Source: Geotalea toluenoxydans JCM 15764
Lineage (GTDB): Bacteria > Desulfobacterota > Desulfuromonadia > Geobacterales > Geobacteraceae
Direction: 5' to 3'
DNA length: 64,000 bases
Assembly: GCF_001311985.1 (NCBI RefSeq)
Contig: NZ_BBCJ01000001.1
Span: 1 to 64,000, forward strand
The position numbers were made by a program, and so were the translations under genes. Shown here piece after piece: positions 10,311 to 20,758 of the stretch; position 1 is the stretch's first letter, and every line of letters starts with the position of its first letter. Below the pieces are notes generated by a model. The model was not told where the DNA came from and did no database searches. It was given only the letters and a program-made list of their open reading frames with translations.

Positions 10311-10326
10311 TGGCACATGTTGTGCT
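10311..10326 (+). promoter_or_regulatory. Sigma-54 promoter of nifV
   Basis: TGGCACATGTTGTGCT has the invariant GG and GC separated by exactly ten bases and matches the TGGCAC-N5-TTGCW consensus closely. It lies about 90 bases before the nifV start and about 25 bases before the leader hairpins. Equivalent boxes precede nifH, nifE and nifB in this window. Confidence 0.85.
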
Positions 10327-10350
10327 TGTATAGGTGCAACAGAAGATTTC

Positions 10351-10399
10351 CAGCGGCAATGGCGCCCGGAGGGAAGTAATGACCCCTCCGGGCGTTTTT
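10351..10399 (+). promoter_or_regulatory. nifV leader: terminator with ANTAR-type hairpin
   Basis: CGCCCGGAGGG (10363-10373) and CCCTCCGGGCG (10384-10394) form a perfect 11-bp stem followed by TTTTTG, an intrinsic terminator between the sigma-54 promoter and the nifV start. Since the gene behind it is transcribed in the opposite direction, it can only act on the nifV leader. Overlapping it, GGC (10355-10357) and GCC (10364-10366) enclose the hexaloop AATGGC, which has A at position 1 and G at 4 as in ANTAR target hairpins. The stem is only 3 bp, and I found no convincing first hairpin here. Confidence 0.65.
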
Positions 10400-10417
10400 G
10401 TCTTAAAAGGGGGCGCC

Positions 10418-11565
10418 ATGGAAGGAACCAGCAGCAGTATCGTTATCGACGACACCACCCTTCGTGACGGCGAGCAGACGGCAGGTGTGGTATTCAGCAA
10501 AAAGGAAAAGATCGCCATCGCCACCATGCTCGACGCCATGGGCATCCAGGAGCTGGAATGCGGCATACCGGCCATGGGTAAGGATGAACAGGCATCCATT
10601 CGTGCCCTGGTGGACCTTGGGCTCAATGCCCGACTTATCACCTGGAACCGCGCCGTCAGGGAGGATGTCGAGGCAAGCATAGCCTGTGGTGTCAAGGCGG
10701 TGGATATCTCCCTCTCCGTCTCGGATATCATGATTGCCCATAAATTGGGCAAAAATAGAGAATGGGTAAAGGACCAGTTGAAACGGACCCTGGAATTCTG
10801 CAAGAAAAAAGGGCTATATGTCTCGGTCGGTGGCGAAGACTCAAGCCGTGCGGAGATTCCTTTTCTCCTGGAGCTGATGTCCATTGCCCTGGAATTTGGC
10901 GCCGACCGCTTTCGTTACTGCGACACCCTCGGTATTCTCGATCCATTTACCATGTTTGACAATATAGCCGCCCTACGCCGGGGAGTGCCCGAACTGGACC
11001 TGGAGGTACACACCCACAACGATCTGGCATGGCCACGGCCAATGCCATTGCCGGTATCAGGGCGGGTGCACGCTTTGTCAACACCACCGTCAATGGCCTG
11101 GGTGAGCGTGCCGGCAATGCAGCCCTCGAAGAGGTGGTCATGGCCCTGAAACTGGCATGGGGCATTGAGCTCGGAATCGAGACCAAGCAGTTTCATCAGG
11201 TCTCGAAGCTGGTAGGGTGCGCTTCCAAGCGGCCCGTCCCCCCCTGGAAGGCAGTGGTGGGGGAGCGGGTATTCTCCCACGAGTCGGGACTCCATACTGA
11301 TGGGGTTATCAAGGATCCTGCAAACTATGAAGGGTTCAATCCGGAAGAGGTGGGGCTCAGGCGGCACCTTGTGGTTGGCAAACACTCCGGCGCCAGTGGG
11401 CTCATGGAGAGGTACCGCTCCATGGGGATCGACATGTCGCGGGAGGAAGCCAAGGTGCTCCTTTGCCGGGTCAGATCCACCGCACAACGGAACAAGCAGG
11501 CATTGACCGATAAAGATCTCTCCCGGCTGTACCTGGATAACAAGGCAGATAACTGGGCCGCTTGA
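10418..11565 (+). CDS. nifV: Homocitrate synthase NifV (one frameshift)
   Basis: Condenses acetyl-CoA and 2-oxoglutarate to homocitrate, the organic ligand of FeMo-co. The N-terminal TIM-barrel motif VIDDTTLRDGEQTAGVVFS is the HMGL-family metal/substrate signature and LEVHTHNDL with NTTVNGLGERAGN are the conserved C-terminal barrel motifs. The frame changes near 11026, where CTGGGCATGG is read as CTGGCATGG; repair gives HNDLGMATANAIAGI and about 382 residues, the usual NifV length. The start at 10418 follows AAAGGGGG and lies after the leader terminator, so the earlier in-frame ATG at 10379, inside the hairpin, is rejected. First gene of the left nif block. Confidence 0.9.
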
Positions 11566-11670
11566 TGATGATTCAGCGGTGATCAAAAAAGCGGCAATTG
11601 TCTTTATTTTTTTAAAGTGTTGGAGGAGAGAAATAGAGCAAACATGATGAAAAGTAATGGTTTGAGAACT

Positions 11671-11686
11671 TGGCACAAGCAATGCA
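11671..11686 (+). promoter_or_regulatory. Sigma-54 promoter of nifHDK
   Basis: TGGCACAAGCAATGCA: GG and GC are ten bases apart, with TGGCAC a perfect -24 box. It is about 160 bases before the nifH ATG, leaving room for a structured leader. Confidence 0.85.
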
Positions 11687-11717
11687 AATAAAAAGGTAAG
11701 CACATAATCACATAAGA

Positions 11718-11790
11718 GAATACGCTGCAGTATTCATGCGAGTCACCGGCAAAGGCGCCACCATTAAAGAAAAATGGGGCGCCTTTTTTT
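11718..11790 (+). promoter_or_regulatory. nifH leader: two hairpins and terminator (ANTAR-type)
   Basis: Hairpin 1: GAATAC (11718-11723) and GTATTC (11730-11735) around loop GCTGCA, which has G at position 4 but not A at 1. Hairpin 2: GGC (11748-11750) and GCC (11757-11759) around AAAGGC, with A1 and G4. Terminator: AAGGCGCC...CCATT pairs with AATGG...GGCGCCTT at 11774-11784, followed by TTTTTTT. Loop and 3' arm of hairpin 2 are the 5' arm of the terminator, so the two folds exclude each other, as in ANTAR-protein antitermination. Confidence 0.7.
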
Positions 11791-11792
11791 AG

Positions 11793-12714
<922 letters not shown>

Positions 12715-12716
12715 GT

Positions 12717-12831
12717 GACGAACGCTTTTGGGCCATTTCGGCGTTGCTTCGTCATCGCTTGTGCGACGTGGCTGGGCCACGTCTCCGCGCTCTTCCTCGG
12801 CGCCGCCGAACTGACTCCAAAATCGTTCGCC
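12717..12831. repeat. Long imperfect palindrome between nifH and nifD
   Basis: GACGAACGCTTTTGG (12717-12731) faces CCAAAATCGTTCGCC (12817-12831) as inverted ends, and a perfect inner stem GACGTGGC/GCCACGTC lies at 12765-12783. About 115 bp with no coding sense; an interspersed element or mRNA stability hairpin within the nifHDK transcript. Confidence 0.6.
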
Positions 12832-12922
12832 AGTTGGTTTAAAAAATGAACCGCAACGCCGCGATGGACTTTTTGCGGAGCCGTACAATGAGGCTCCACC
12901 CCCCTGCTCACTGTGTTCGCTT

Positions 12923-12943
12923 CCCCCCTATGAAATAGGGGGG
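12923..12943. repeat. CCCCCCTA/TAGGGGGG palindrome, copy 1
   Basis: CCCCCCTA-TGAAA-TAGGGGGG, followed by GATAGAGGGGGT. The same palindrome with GGA in the loop recurs at 33394 and 34731, each time just before a nif-region gene. REP-like. Confidence 0.7.
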
Positions 12944-12980
12944 ATAGAGGGGGTCTACAACGAAACAGAGGGGATTTCTT

Positions 12981-14418
12981 ATGTCAGATGCGATAACGAA
13001 AATAGAAGGCATCACCAAAGAATCAACCAAGAGATGATCGACAAGGCTCTTGAGGCATATCCAGAGAAAGCGAAGAAAAAACGGGCTCCCCATTTGGCTC
13101 CCAATGCCGGTGAAGGCGCCTGCGTCAAATCCAACCGCAAAACGGTTCCCGGAATCATGAGCGCCCGGGGCTGTGCTTATGCTGGGGCCAAGGGGGTTGT
13201 CTGGGGACCGATCCGCGATATGGTCCACGTCTCCCATGGCCCGGTGGGCTGCGGCTGGTACTCGTGGGGAACCCGGCGTAACCTCATGACCGGCATCAAC
13301 GGGGTCAACCAGTTCGCCATGCAGTTCACCTCCGATTTTCAGGAAAAGGATATCGTCTATGGGGGGACAAAAAACTGAAGCAGCTGCTGGTGGAGGCGAA
13401 GGAACTTTTCCCGCTGGCCAAGGGCATCTCCGTCCTTTCCGAATGCCCCGTTGGCCTCATCGGCGACGACATCAACGCCGTGGCAAAGCAGTCGGCCAAG
13501 GACCTGGACATCCCGATCATCCCCTGCAACTGCGAAGGGTTCCGTGGCGTTTCCCAATCCCTGGGGCACCATATCAGTAACGACACCATTCGCGACCACA
13601 TCATCGGCACCCGTGAGTTTGCCGAGCCTGAAACTCCTTACGACATTGCCCTTATCGGCGATTACAACATCGGCGGCGATGTCTGGTCGGTCAAACCGCT
13701 GCTGGAAGAAATCGGCCTCAACGTCAAGTCGGTCTGGACCGGCGACGGGGAGCTGGAGAAGATCGCCGCCACCCATAGGGTGAAGTTGAACCTGATCCAC
13801 TGCTACCGCTCCATGAATTACATGTGCCGGGTCATGGAAGAGAAATACGGCATTCCCTGGCTGGAGTTCAACTTCTTCGGCCCGACCAAGATCAGGGAGA
13901 GCCTGCGCAAGATTGCCGACTTTTTTGACGACACCATCAAGGAGAAGGTTGAAGCGGCCATTGCCAAGTATGACCCGCTGATGCAGGCGGTTATTGACGA
14001 ATACCGGCCTCGCCTGGAAGGAAAGAAGGTGATGCTCTATGTGGGCGGCCTCCGTCCCCGGCACACGGTCAACGCCTATGCCGATCTGGGGATGACCGTG
14101 GTGGGAAGCGGTTACGAATTTGCCCACGGCGACGACTATGAGCGAACATCTCCGGAAATGCCCGAAGCGACGGTCATTTACGATGACGCCTCCGAACACG
14201 AACTGGAGGAGTTCGTTCACAAGCTCCGTCCCGACCTTGTGGGAAGCGGCATCAAGGAAAAGTACCTGTTCCAGAAGATGGGCATCCCGTTCCGCCAGAT
14301 GCACAGCTGGGATTACTCCGGTCCGTATCATGCCTATAACGGGTTCCCGATCTTTGCCAGGGATGTGGATATGGCGATCAATTCGCCGACCTGGCAATTT
14401 GTGAAAAGCCCATTCTGA
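12981..14418 (+). CDS. nifD: Nitrogenase MoFe protein alpha chain NifD (two frameshifts)
   Basis: Holds the FeMo-cofactor and shares the P-cluster with NifK. P-cluster cysteine regions ([41 protein letters not shown]), the FeMo-co Cys region ([16 protein letters not shown] then FNFFGPTK) and the FeMo-co His in [16 protein letters not shown] are all present, marking Mo-type NifD rather than VnfD/AnfD. Frame changes are near 13020 (one A missing: [13 protein letters not shown]) and 13366 (a C missing in [20 protein letters not shown]). Repaired length about 479 residues. The ATG at 12981 is used because the sequence [14 protein letters not shown] leads in frame, after repair, into the conserved region. 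Confidence 0.93.
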
Positions 14419-14423
14419 TGTAA

Positions 14424-14512
14424 TGTAGGGGCGATCCTTGTGATCGCCCAACTTGTGATCGCCCAACTTGTGATCGCCCGGCTAAAGGGTGAATACAAGA
14501 TTCACCCCTACA
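14424..14512. repeat. GTAGGGG...CCCCTAC repeat with triple 15-mer
   Basis: Starts GTAGGGGCGATCC and ends CACCCCTAC. Inside, CTTGTGATCGCCCAA occurs three times in tandem (last copy ends CGG), then GGGTGAATACAAGATTCACCC forms a hairpin. Related GTAGGGG/CCCCTAC units are at 33925 and 34274. It fills the nifD-nifK gap. Confidence 0.7.
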
Positions 14513-14564
14513 ATAAACAACAATCTACCGTGGGATGGATGAGTCCCCGGAGAGGAGAACTATC

Positions 14565-16031
14565 ATGGCTAACAACTTAGGCCTTGCCGTCAAACCAGTC
14601 ACCGAAACCCCCGAATCAGAAGTTAAACGGGTGGCGGAATGGATCAATACCGAAGAATACAAGGAAAAGAACTTTGCCCGCCAGGCGCTGGTCATCAACC
14701 CGGCCCACGCCTGCCAGCCGCTGGGCGCCGAGCTGGCTGCCCACGGCTTCGAGGGGAGCCTCCCCTTTGTCCATGGCTCCCAGGGATGTGCATCCTACTA
14801 CCGCTCCACCTCAACCGCCACTTCCGTGAGCCTGCCCCGCTGTCTCCGACTCCATGACCGAGGACGGCGCGGTGTTCGGAGGCCAAAACAACCTCCATGA
14901 GGCCCTGGAGAATGCCTATACCATCTATAAGCCGAAGATGATGCCGATCTTCACTTCCTGCATGCCCGAGATCATCGGCGACGACCTGACCGCCTTCATC
15001 AAGAATGCCCGGCAAAAGGGTTGCATTCCCCAGGATTTTCCGCTCCCCTATGCCAATACCCCCAGCTTCAACGGCTCCCACGTCCATGGCTATGATGCCA
15101 TGCTCCTCTCCATTCTTCAGACCCTGACGGAAGGAAAGGCCGTGGATGGGCGCTGTACCGGCAAGCTGAACCTGATCGCCGGTTTCGATGCCAATACCGG
15201 CAACTATCGGGAGTACAAGCGGATTTTGGGGGAATTCGGCATACCTTATACCCTGCTTGCCGATATCTCCGAAACCTTCGACTCGCCGCTTGACGGAACC
15301 TACCGCGCTATCCCGGCGGCACCAAGCTGGAAGACGCCGCCGATTCCATCAACGGCAAGGCGACCATTGCCCTTGGCACCTATTCCACAGCCAAAACCTT
15401 CGGCTGGCTCAAGGACAACTATGCCGGCAAGCATGCTGCCCTGCCGACCCCCTTTGGCGTGGCAAAGACCGACGCCTTCATCATGAAGCTCTCCGAGCTC
15501 TTCGGCAAGCCGGTTCCCGAATCACTCAAGGCCGAGCGCGGCCGCGCCGTGGATTCCATGACCGATGCCCACCAGTACATGCACGGCAAGAAGTTCGCCC
15601 TCTTCGGCGATCCCGACTATCTGCTAGGCTACGTCTCCTTCCTGCTGGAGATGGGCGCCCGTCCGTATCACATCCTCTGCAGCAAGGGGACCAAAAAGCT
15701 GGAGAAGGAGATCCAGGCCCTTCTCGATGCCTCACCCTACGGCAAGGATGGCAAGATCTACATCAACAAGGACCTGTGGCACCTGCGCAGCCTGGTCATG
15801 ACAGATCCGGTGGATGCAATGATCGGCGATACCCACGGCAAGTTCGCCGCTCGGGATGCCAACATCCCCTTGTTCCGCTTCGGCTTCCCTGTCTTCGACC
15901 GGGTCAACCTGCACCGCTACCCGCTGATCGGTTATCAGGGGGCGATAAACATGGTGTCGACCATCTGCAACAAGTTCATCGAGATGAGGGATGAGACGTG
16001 CGAGGACCGGCACTTCGAGATGATGCGGTAA
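14565..16031 (+). CDS. nifK: Nitrogenase MoFe protein beta chain NifK (three frameshifts)
   Basis: Partner of NifD; supplies P-cluster ligands. [20 protein letters not shown] and [19 protein letters not shown] carry P-cluster cysteines; [19 protein letters not shown] and [15 protein letters not shown] are NifK signatures; the C-terminus [20 protein letters not shown] is typical. Frames change near 14807 (CCC to CC), 14838 (CCCCC to CCCC) and 15306 (GCGGC to GCGC). Repaired length about 489 residues, in the range of NifK with a short N-terminus. GAGAGGAGA precedes the ATG. It ends the nifHDK unit; a strong hairpin follows at 16058. Confidence 0.93.
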
Positions 16032-16057
16032 TTAGTTAAAAAAATGGATGGTAGTTC

Positions 16058-16096
16058 GAAGGTCAGTGACAGCATGATGCGGAGTCACTGACCTTC
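16058..16096 (+). terminator. Strong hairpin after nifK
   Basis: GAAGGTCAGTGAC pairs perfectly with GTCACTGACCTTC across a 13-base loop. No T-run follows, so it may act as a 3' mRNA stabiliser or a weak terminator for nifHDK. Confidence 0.55.
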
Positions 16097-16128
16097 AATT
16101 GCATATGCGGTGTACTTTTTTGCGTACT

Positions 16129-16292
16129 AGGAGTCTGTCTGACTTAGGGAATCGCAGCGAGAGGATAGCAGGCCGAGGACAGATTTACGGAAATTTGAAG
16201 ACGAATAGTGGACCTATTGGTCGAAAATTTCGGGAATATGGACCGTTCTGCTATTCTTGCAGCAGATTCATTCCTAAGTCCGACAGACTCCT
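16129..16292. mobile_element. MITE, copy 1 (164 bp)
   Basis: Ends AGGAGTCTGTCTGACTTAG and CTAAGTCCGACAGACTCCT are inverted repeats of about 19 bp. The interior is itself partly palindromic around GGACCTATTGGTCG. A nearly identical copy is at 46082-46246. No transposase inside; a non-autonomous element, with TA on the left flank as for IS630/mariner-type insertion. Confidence 0.8.
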
Positions 16293-16719
16293 GGAGCCTA
16301 CGCTAGTCGATACGGGAGTATAGTGAAGGGAACTACTCTTGCGATTGCAGATGTGTTGGACGATGTGGCAACCCTTGCATTGTTGCACACGGTAATGGGG
16401 AAAATTACTGTCAACCAGCTATTGAGAAACCTCCTGTATATCAAACGTTAACTTGAGCCCCAGTAATGGCTTTTCTTTGCTTTATCCTGTTGTCCATAAA
16501 ATCTCCTAAAAGACTGTTTATCCAAGATTTTTGCTGAAAACATCTTGATTGAATCATATCAAGCCGTTTTTTCTATTACAATATTTGGGGAGCACCCTGT
16601 AGGATCAGGCAATAAACGCGTAGGATCATTCTACCGGCTTATTCCGTTGAGCGGTTACGATACAGATCGTCAGGATCAAAAAGATTTGCAAAACAAAGGG
16701 CTTTTTCAGGGAGGTTCAC
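16293..16719. other. Intergenic region before the alcohol dehydrogenase
   Basis: 427 bases with no ORF I trust and no RNA gene recognised. It should contain the promoter of the dehydrogenase gene, but I see no clear -24/-12 or -35/-10 pair. GTAGGATCAGGCAATAAACGC and a partial repeat, CGTAGGATC, lie near 16600-16630. Confidence 0.4.
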
Positions 16720-17905
16720 ATGAAATTCGAGTACTACAATCCAACCCGCCTGATCTTTGCTGCCGGCGCACTCGCACGTCTGGGAGAGGTTGCCAGCCAG
16801 CATGGCAAACGTGCCCTGCTGGTTACTGGCGGCGGCAGTGTCAAGCGCAGCGGCGTTTTTGATCGGGCAGTCGCCAGCCTGAAGCTTGCCGGGGTTTCAA
16901 CGGTGGAATGTTCCGGCGTCGAGCCCAACCCGCGGATCACCACCGTCAGACGCGGTGCCAGGATCGCACGGGACGAAGGATGCGATGTGATCATCGCCCT
17001 GGGTGGCGGCAGCACCATGGACGCAGCGAAGGTCATGGCCGCCGCCTTTTACTATGACGGTGACCCTTGGGATATGATCTACCACGGTCAGCCCAAGCCA
17101 TATGTCCCGACCCGCGCGCTGCCCGTCATCACCGTGCCGACCTTGGCGGCCACCGGTTCCGAGATGAATATGGGGTCGGTTATTTCCAACGAAGAGACGA
17201 AGGAAAAGTCCTTTGTCCAGGCCAAATGCCTGTATCCCGTCATCGCCCTGGTGGACCCCGAACTGACGATGAGTGTGCCGCAGGATCAGACGGCTTACGG
17301 CATCTGCGATATCATCACCCATGTAACCGAAGGGTATTTCAACGGCGTTGACGGCACCCCCATTCAGGACCGCTTTGCCGAAGGCGTCATCCTCACCGCC
17401 ATGGAATACGGCCTCAAAGCCCTTGAAGATGGAACCAACCTGGACGCACGCGCCCAGGTTCAATGGGCGTCCATTGTCGCCCTCAACGGCTGGGTTAACG
17501 CCGGTACCAATGGAGGGTTTCCCGTGCACATGATCGAGCATACCTTGTCCGCCTATCACGACATCACCCACGGGGCAGGTCTTTCTGTGGTCAATCCGGC
17601 CTGGATGCGCTTTGCCGCCAGACACCGGCCGGAAAAGTTCGTGCAGTTTGCCCAACGCATTTTCGGCCTTAAGGGCAAAGGTCCGGATGACCTGGCGTGT
17701 GCCATGGAAGGAATCGACCGCTTTGAAGGGTTTCTGCGCTCCACCGGCTGCGACCCGCCTGTCAGAGCTGAAGATTGGGGACGAGCTTATGACACAATAT
17801 GCCAGTGAAACGGTTCGTATCATCCATGATGACAATGGGCGTCTGCCGGGCCGGCCGCCGATGAGCGAGTCGGACATTGTCCATGTGCTGCGGTCGGCGC
17901 TGTGA
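16720..17905 (+). CDS. Iron-containing alcohol dehydrogenase, BdhA/YqhD-like (one frameshift)
   Basis: About 395 residues, group III (Fe-dependent) alcohol dehydrogenase, reducing aldehydes with NAD(P)H. MKFEYYNPTRLIFAAGAL is a typical butanol-dehydrogenase start; GGGSTMDAAKVMAA is the nucleotide-binding loop; the metal site lies around DIITHVTEGYF and FPVHMIEHTLSAYHDITHGA, where the His residues and an Asp bind iron. The frame shifts near 17757 (one extra C, or two bases missing), after which LSELKIGDELMTQYASETV continues to the true end at 17905. GGGAGG precedes the ATG. It stands alone between the MITE and a cupin gene. Confidence 0.88.
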
Positions 17906-18001
17906 TCTAACAAAGTAAGGGCTGGTGCAGAGGGGTGGGCGGCCAAGCCTATCATATAACTACCTGTGCGGATCTGTACGACCGATTGAATTACATCCCC
18001 T

Positions 18002-18029
18002 TTGACAAGCTCACTTCATTTTTTATCAA
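18002..18029 (+). promoter_or_regulatory. Sigma-70 promoter of the cupin gene
   Basis: TTGACA (18002-18007), 16-base spacer, TATCAA (18024-18029). A perfect -35 and a fair -10, placed about 20 bases before the cupin ATG. Confidence 0.5.
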
Positions 18030-18050
18030 AAATTTGAAATAAGGCGACAC

Positions 18051-18575
18051 ATGAACAAGAGACTCACGATACTTCCGGCAATCATCCTGAACGCAACGTT
18101 CAGCATCATGACCATTTCGGAGGCAAAGACAATGGATAACGGAGTCACGATCGCAACTCAGCCGGAGCAGAAGATCAATATAACCCGGAGTGCATCCCTG
18201 TCTTCAAGCCAGGGTTCATCTGAATACTTCACAGGTACCGTAAAAGTCGAAATGCTTTTTACGGCCCCCGAACCCGCTCGTACCACAGGCGGTCGCGTCA
18301 CCTTCGAACCAGGCGCCCGGACAGCATGGCACTCCCATCCCTATGGCCAAACTCTGATCGTTACTGCCGGTGCCGGTCTGATCCAGCGGTGGGGAGGCCC
18401 CATCGAAGAGTTCAAGCAGGGTGATGTGATATGGATTCCGGCTGGGGTGAAGCACTGGCACGGAGCCGCCCCTAATACCGCAATGACCCATCTCGCCATT
18501 CAAGAGCAATTAGATGGCAAGGCTGCCGAATGGATGGAGAAAGTCAGCGACGAGCAGTACCGGCAGGCGAAATGA
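18051..18575 (+). CDS. Exported cupin-domain protein
   Basis: 174 residues. A signal peptide precedes a single cupin barrel: motif 1 GARTAWHSHPYGQTLIVTAG with metal-binding His residues, motif 2 GDVIWIPAGVKHWHGA. This is the small cupin type often found with carboxymuconolactone decarboxylases or annotated as (R)-mandelonitrile lyase-like; the actual substrate is unknown. The reading frame is intact. The signal peptide (MNKRLTILPAIILNATFSIM) suggests a periplasmic location. No operon partner on either side within 300 bases. Confidence 0.8.
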   Translation: MNKRLTILPAIILNATFSIMTISEAKTMDNGVTIATQPEQKINITRSASLSSSQGSSEYFTGTVKVEMLFTAPEPARTTGGRVTFEPGARTAWHSHPYGQTLIVTAGAGLIQRWGGPIEEFKQGDVIWIPAGVKHWHGAAPNTAMTHLAIQEQLDGKAAEWMEKVSDEQYRQAK

Positions 18576-18665
18576 CACCCGCAAAATTGGGAATCACTCG
18601 GCTTGGAACAGCTCCCCCAAAGAGCCTGCCATCATTTCGCTTGCCAAACAACAAAGGTAAAAGGT

Positions 18666-18758
18666 ATGAAGCTTTCACGCACCGGCGTCTGGAATAAAGG
18701 GGACATCAAGAAAAGCCCGGCGGTGAGCCAGGCATATGAAATGGGGAAAAATGCATAG
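18666..18758 (+). CDS. Possible 30-residue peptide ORF
   Basis: An ATG preceded by AAAGGTAAAAGGT opens a 30-codon frame, MKLSRTGVWNKGDIKKSPAV and ten more residues. It could be a real small peptide or the remnant of a larger gene interrupted by the adjacent repeat. No homology recognised; low confidence. Confidence 0.25.
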   Translation: MKLSRTGVWNKGDIKKSPAVSQAYEMGKNA

Positions 18759-18766
18759 GGGAAAGC

Positions 18767-18880
18767 CCCCCCTCTCCCCGGCCCTCTCCTTTTAGGCCCT
18801 GTGGGTCCACAAGGGGGCGAGGGTGAGCAAGGTTTTTTCTGTCCCCTCTCCCCTCAGTGGGAGAGGGCTAGGGAGAGGGT
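18767..18880. repeat. CTCTCCCC/GGGAGAGG intergenic repeat
   Basis: C-rich blocks CCCCCCTCTCCCCGGCCCTCT and CCCCTCTCCCCTCAGTGGG are followed by GAGAGGGCTAGGGAGAGGG, forming long inverted C/G tracts. A common type of intergenic palindrome; no gene content. Confidence 0.6.
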
Positions 18881-18892
18881 AAGCAGGAACCG

Positions 18893-20022
18893 ATGAAACG
18901 AATCATACTTTATTCCCTGATTACAGGAGTTGTTATCGTTATGGCATCTACGCTGTTTAAAAAGAATAGTTCTGCTCAGACCCGCTCATCTCTATCGCTT
19001 GATAGTGATCTGAAACACCCGGTGATGGTGACCAAAGGTGGGCGGCTTGAATCTGCCGCATTATGTGGGATTTCTTTTTTAATAAGCCTGTGAATACGCG
19101 TCCATCTGGGAAAATCCCGGTACAGGCATTGACCAGAGAGCAGCTCCTGGCGGTCCCGAACAACACGGTCTATCGCCTGGGCCACTCGACCGTCCTGCTG
19201 AAGCTGCATGACGCCTTCTGGCTCACCGACCCGATGTTCTCCGACCGGGCTTCGCCGATGCAGTTCGCCGGACCGGAACGGTTCCACAAACCACCCATCA
19301 GCATCGACGAACTACCACCGATCAAGGGGGTAATCATCTCCCACGACCATTACGACCACCTGGACCACGCCTCCATCATGAAGCTGGCTGGTAAGGTTGA
19401 TTACTTCCTGACGCCACTTGGTGTTGGAGACATTCTTATTGACTGGGGAGTGCCGGCCGCAAAGGTGCGGCAACTGTACTGGTGGCAGGAGACAGAGGTT
19501 GACGGTGTCAGTTTTGCCTGCACGCCGGCGCGACACTTTTCCGGTCGTGGCCTGTTCAACAAAAATCAAACCCAGTGGGCGTCATGGGCAATCTTGGCTC
19601 GTGATCAGCGAGTCTTCTTTAGCGGTGATTCCGGCTACTTTGACGGTTTCAAGCAGATCGGCGCGAAGTATGGTCCCTTCGATCTGACCCTGCTGGAAAC
19701 AGGCGCCTACAATGCAAACTGGCCGGAAGTTCATATGCACCCGGAAGAGAGCATACAAGCTCATATAGACCTGAAAGGCAGGAGTCTGCTTCCCATCCAC
19801 AACGGCACTTTTGACTTGTCCATGCACTCCTGGCAAGAACCTTTCGAGAGAATAGCCGCTCTGGGCACTGTTCAGGGTATCCCGGTCATGACGCCCCTGA
19901 TGGGTGAGCCTGTCAGCATGCACGACATAAAGAGTGCTCGGCACTGGTGGGGAGAGGTGGATAGAGGTAAAGAAACCGAGCGGGTGCAGGTTAAGGGACA
20001 ACCGGTGGCTGAGCGGTTTTGA
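18893..20022 (+). CDS. Metallo-beta-lactamase-fold hydrolase, RomA/UlaG/NAPE-PLD-like (one frameshift)
   Basis: About 376 residues. An N-terminal hydrophobic segment (MKRIILYSLITGVVIVMAST) anchors or exports the protein; then comes a frame change near 19060 and the hydrolase domain starting MWDFFFNKPVNTRPSG. Zinc ligands: SHDHYDHLDH, ARHFSGR, FFSGDSGYFDGF and LPIHNGTFDLSMH, the pattern of the RomA/NAPE-phospholipase-D-like subgroup. This suggests a periplasm-facing phosphodiesterase or lactonase. A partial copy of its C-terminus follows at 20205. Confidence 0.85.
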
Positions 20023-20204
20023 AGAGAGCCGATTTGGTCAGCGTTGGATGCTGGTCGGGCGGCTTTTGGCCTTCTTGGTGACTAATAATTAAGATGCCCC
20101 CAGAACGCCCGAAGGGTGAAGTGAAGTGACATACTGGAAGGCCTGCTTTTGACGGGCTTTTTTAGTTGGTGAGGTGTAGCGAGAAATCACATTTTATTGA
20201 TTCG

Positions 20205-20366
20205 AAATTCGATATCACCTTGGAGCCTGACTCTCATAGACGAGCGTTTGACCGAATAATCGCACTCGGCAATGTTCAAGGTATTCCGGTCATTACTACC
20301 CTGATGGGTGAACCTGTTGGCGTGCGTAACACAAAGGGGGGCAGCGGTGGTGGGGAGATGTGGATA
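20205..20366 (+). pseudogene. Fragment duplicating the C-terminus of the MBL-fold gene
   Basis: The translation FDITLEPDSHRRAFDRIIAL, GNVQGIPVITTLMGEPVG matches FDLSMHSWQEPFERIAALGT, VQGIPVMTPLMGEPVSMHD of the preceding gene. No catalytic motifs and no start of its own. It looks like the remnant of a second copy, left at the junction with the restriction-modification-like cassette. Confidence 0.7.
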
Positions 20367-20440
20367 AAATCTTCAACAGTAAAGAACAAAAAAGACATTA
20401 AAAAGCTGGTTTTTTACATAAATTAATGTATATCTTGATC

Positions 20441-20758
20441 ATGACTTACGATGAGTTCAAACGGCATATAGGGAAAGCAGGGTTAACCATCAGAGAGTTT
20501 GCCGTGCTTATAAAACTCAAACCTGCCTCGATTTCAAACTATGCCAAATCGGGAGAGGTGCCATCACATCTTTCAATCATCGCAGTTCTCCTAGCGGAGC
20601 TGGCTGAACATAAGGTTGACTTTCGAGAAATACTGGACCATGTCGAGATAGCTGAAAAGAAGCCTCGCGGTGCCGGAAAAGGAAAATTCGGCGGCGATCC
20701 GCAGGCCCTTCTGTTTCCTCCACAGACACCACAAACTGCTTCAGGAGCGGCTCTATGA
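20441..20758 (+). CDS. XRE-like HTH protein of an R-M-like cassette
   Basis: About 105 residues. TYDEFKRHIGKAGLTIREFA and VLIKLKPASISNYAKSGEVP form a Cro/XRE-like helix-turn-helix; the C-terminal tail is Pro/Gly-rich and probably disordered. The start is uncertain (20426 or 20441) because no clear ribosome site is present. Its stop overlaps the methyltransferase start as ATGA, so the two are translationally coupled. By position it probably acts like the controller (C) protein of restriction-modification systems, timing expression of the following genes; this is inference. Confidence 0.7.
   Translation: MTYDEFKRHIGKAGLTIREFAVLIKLKPASISNYAKSGEVPSHLSIIAVLLAELAEHKVDFREILDHVEIAEKKPRGAGKGKFGGDPQALLFPPQTPQTASGAAL

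Noticed and set aside
10326-10339. First ANTAR hairpin of nifV (TTGT-ATAGGT-GCAA)
   Set aside because: The loop fits A1/G4, but the stem begins before the expected transcription start of the sigma-54 promoter at 10311.
14437-14481. CRISPR array
   Set aside because: Three tandem 15-mers without spacers; no cas genes anywhere in the window.
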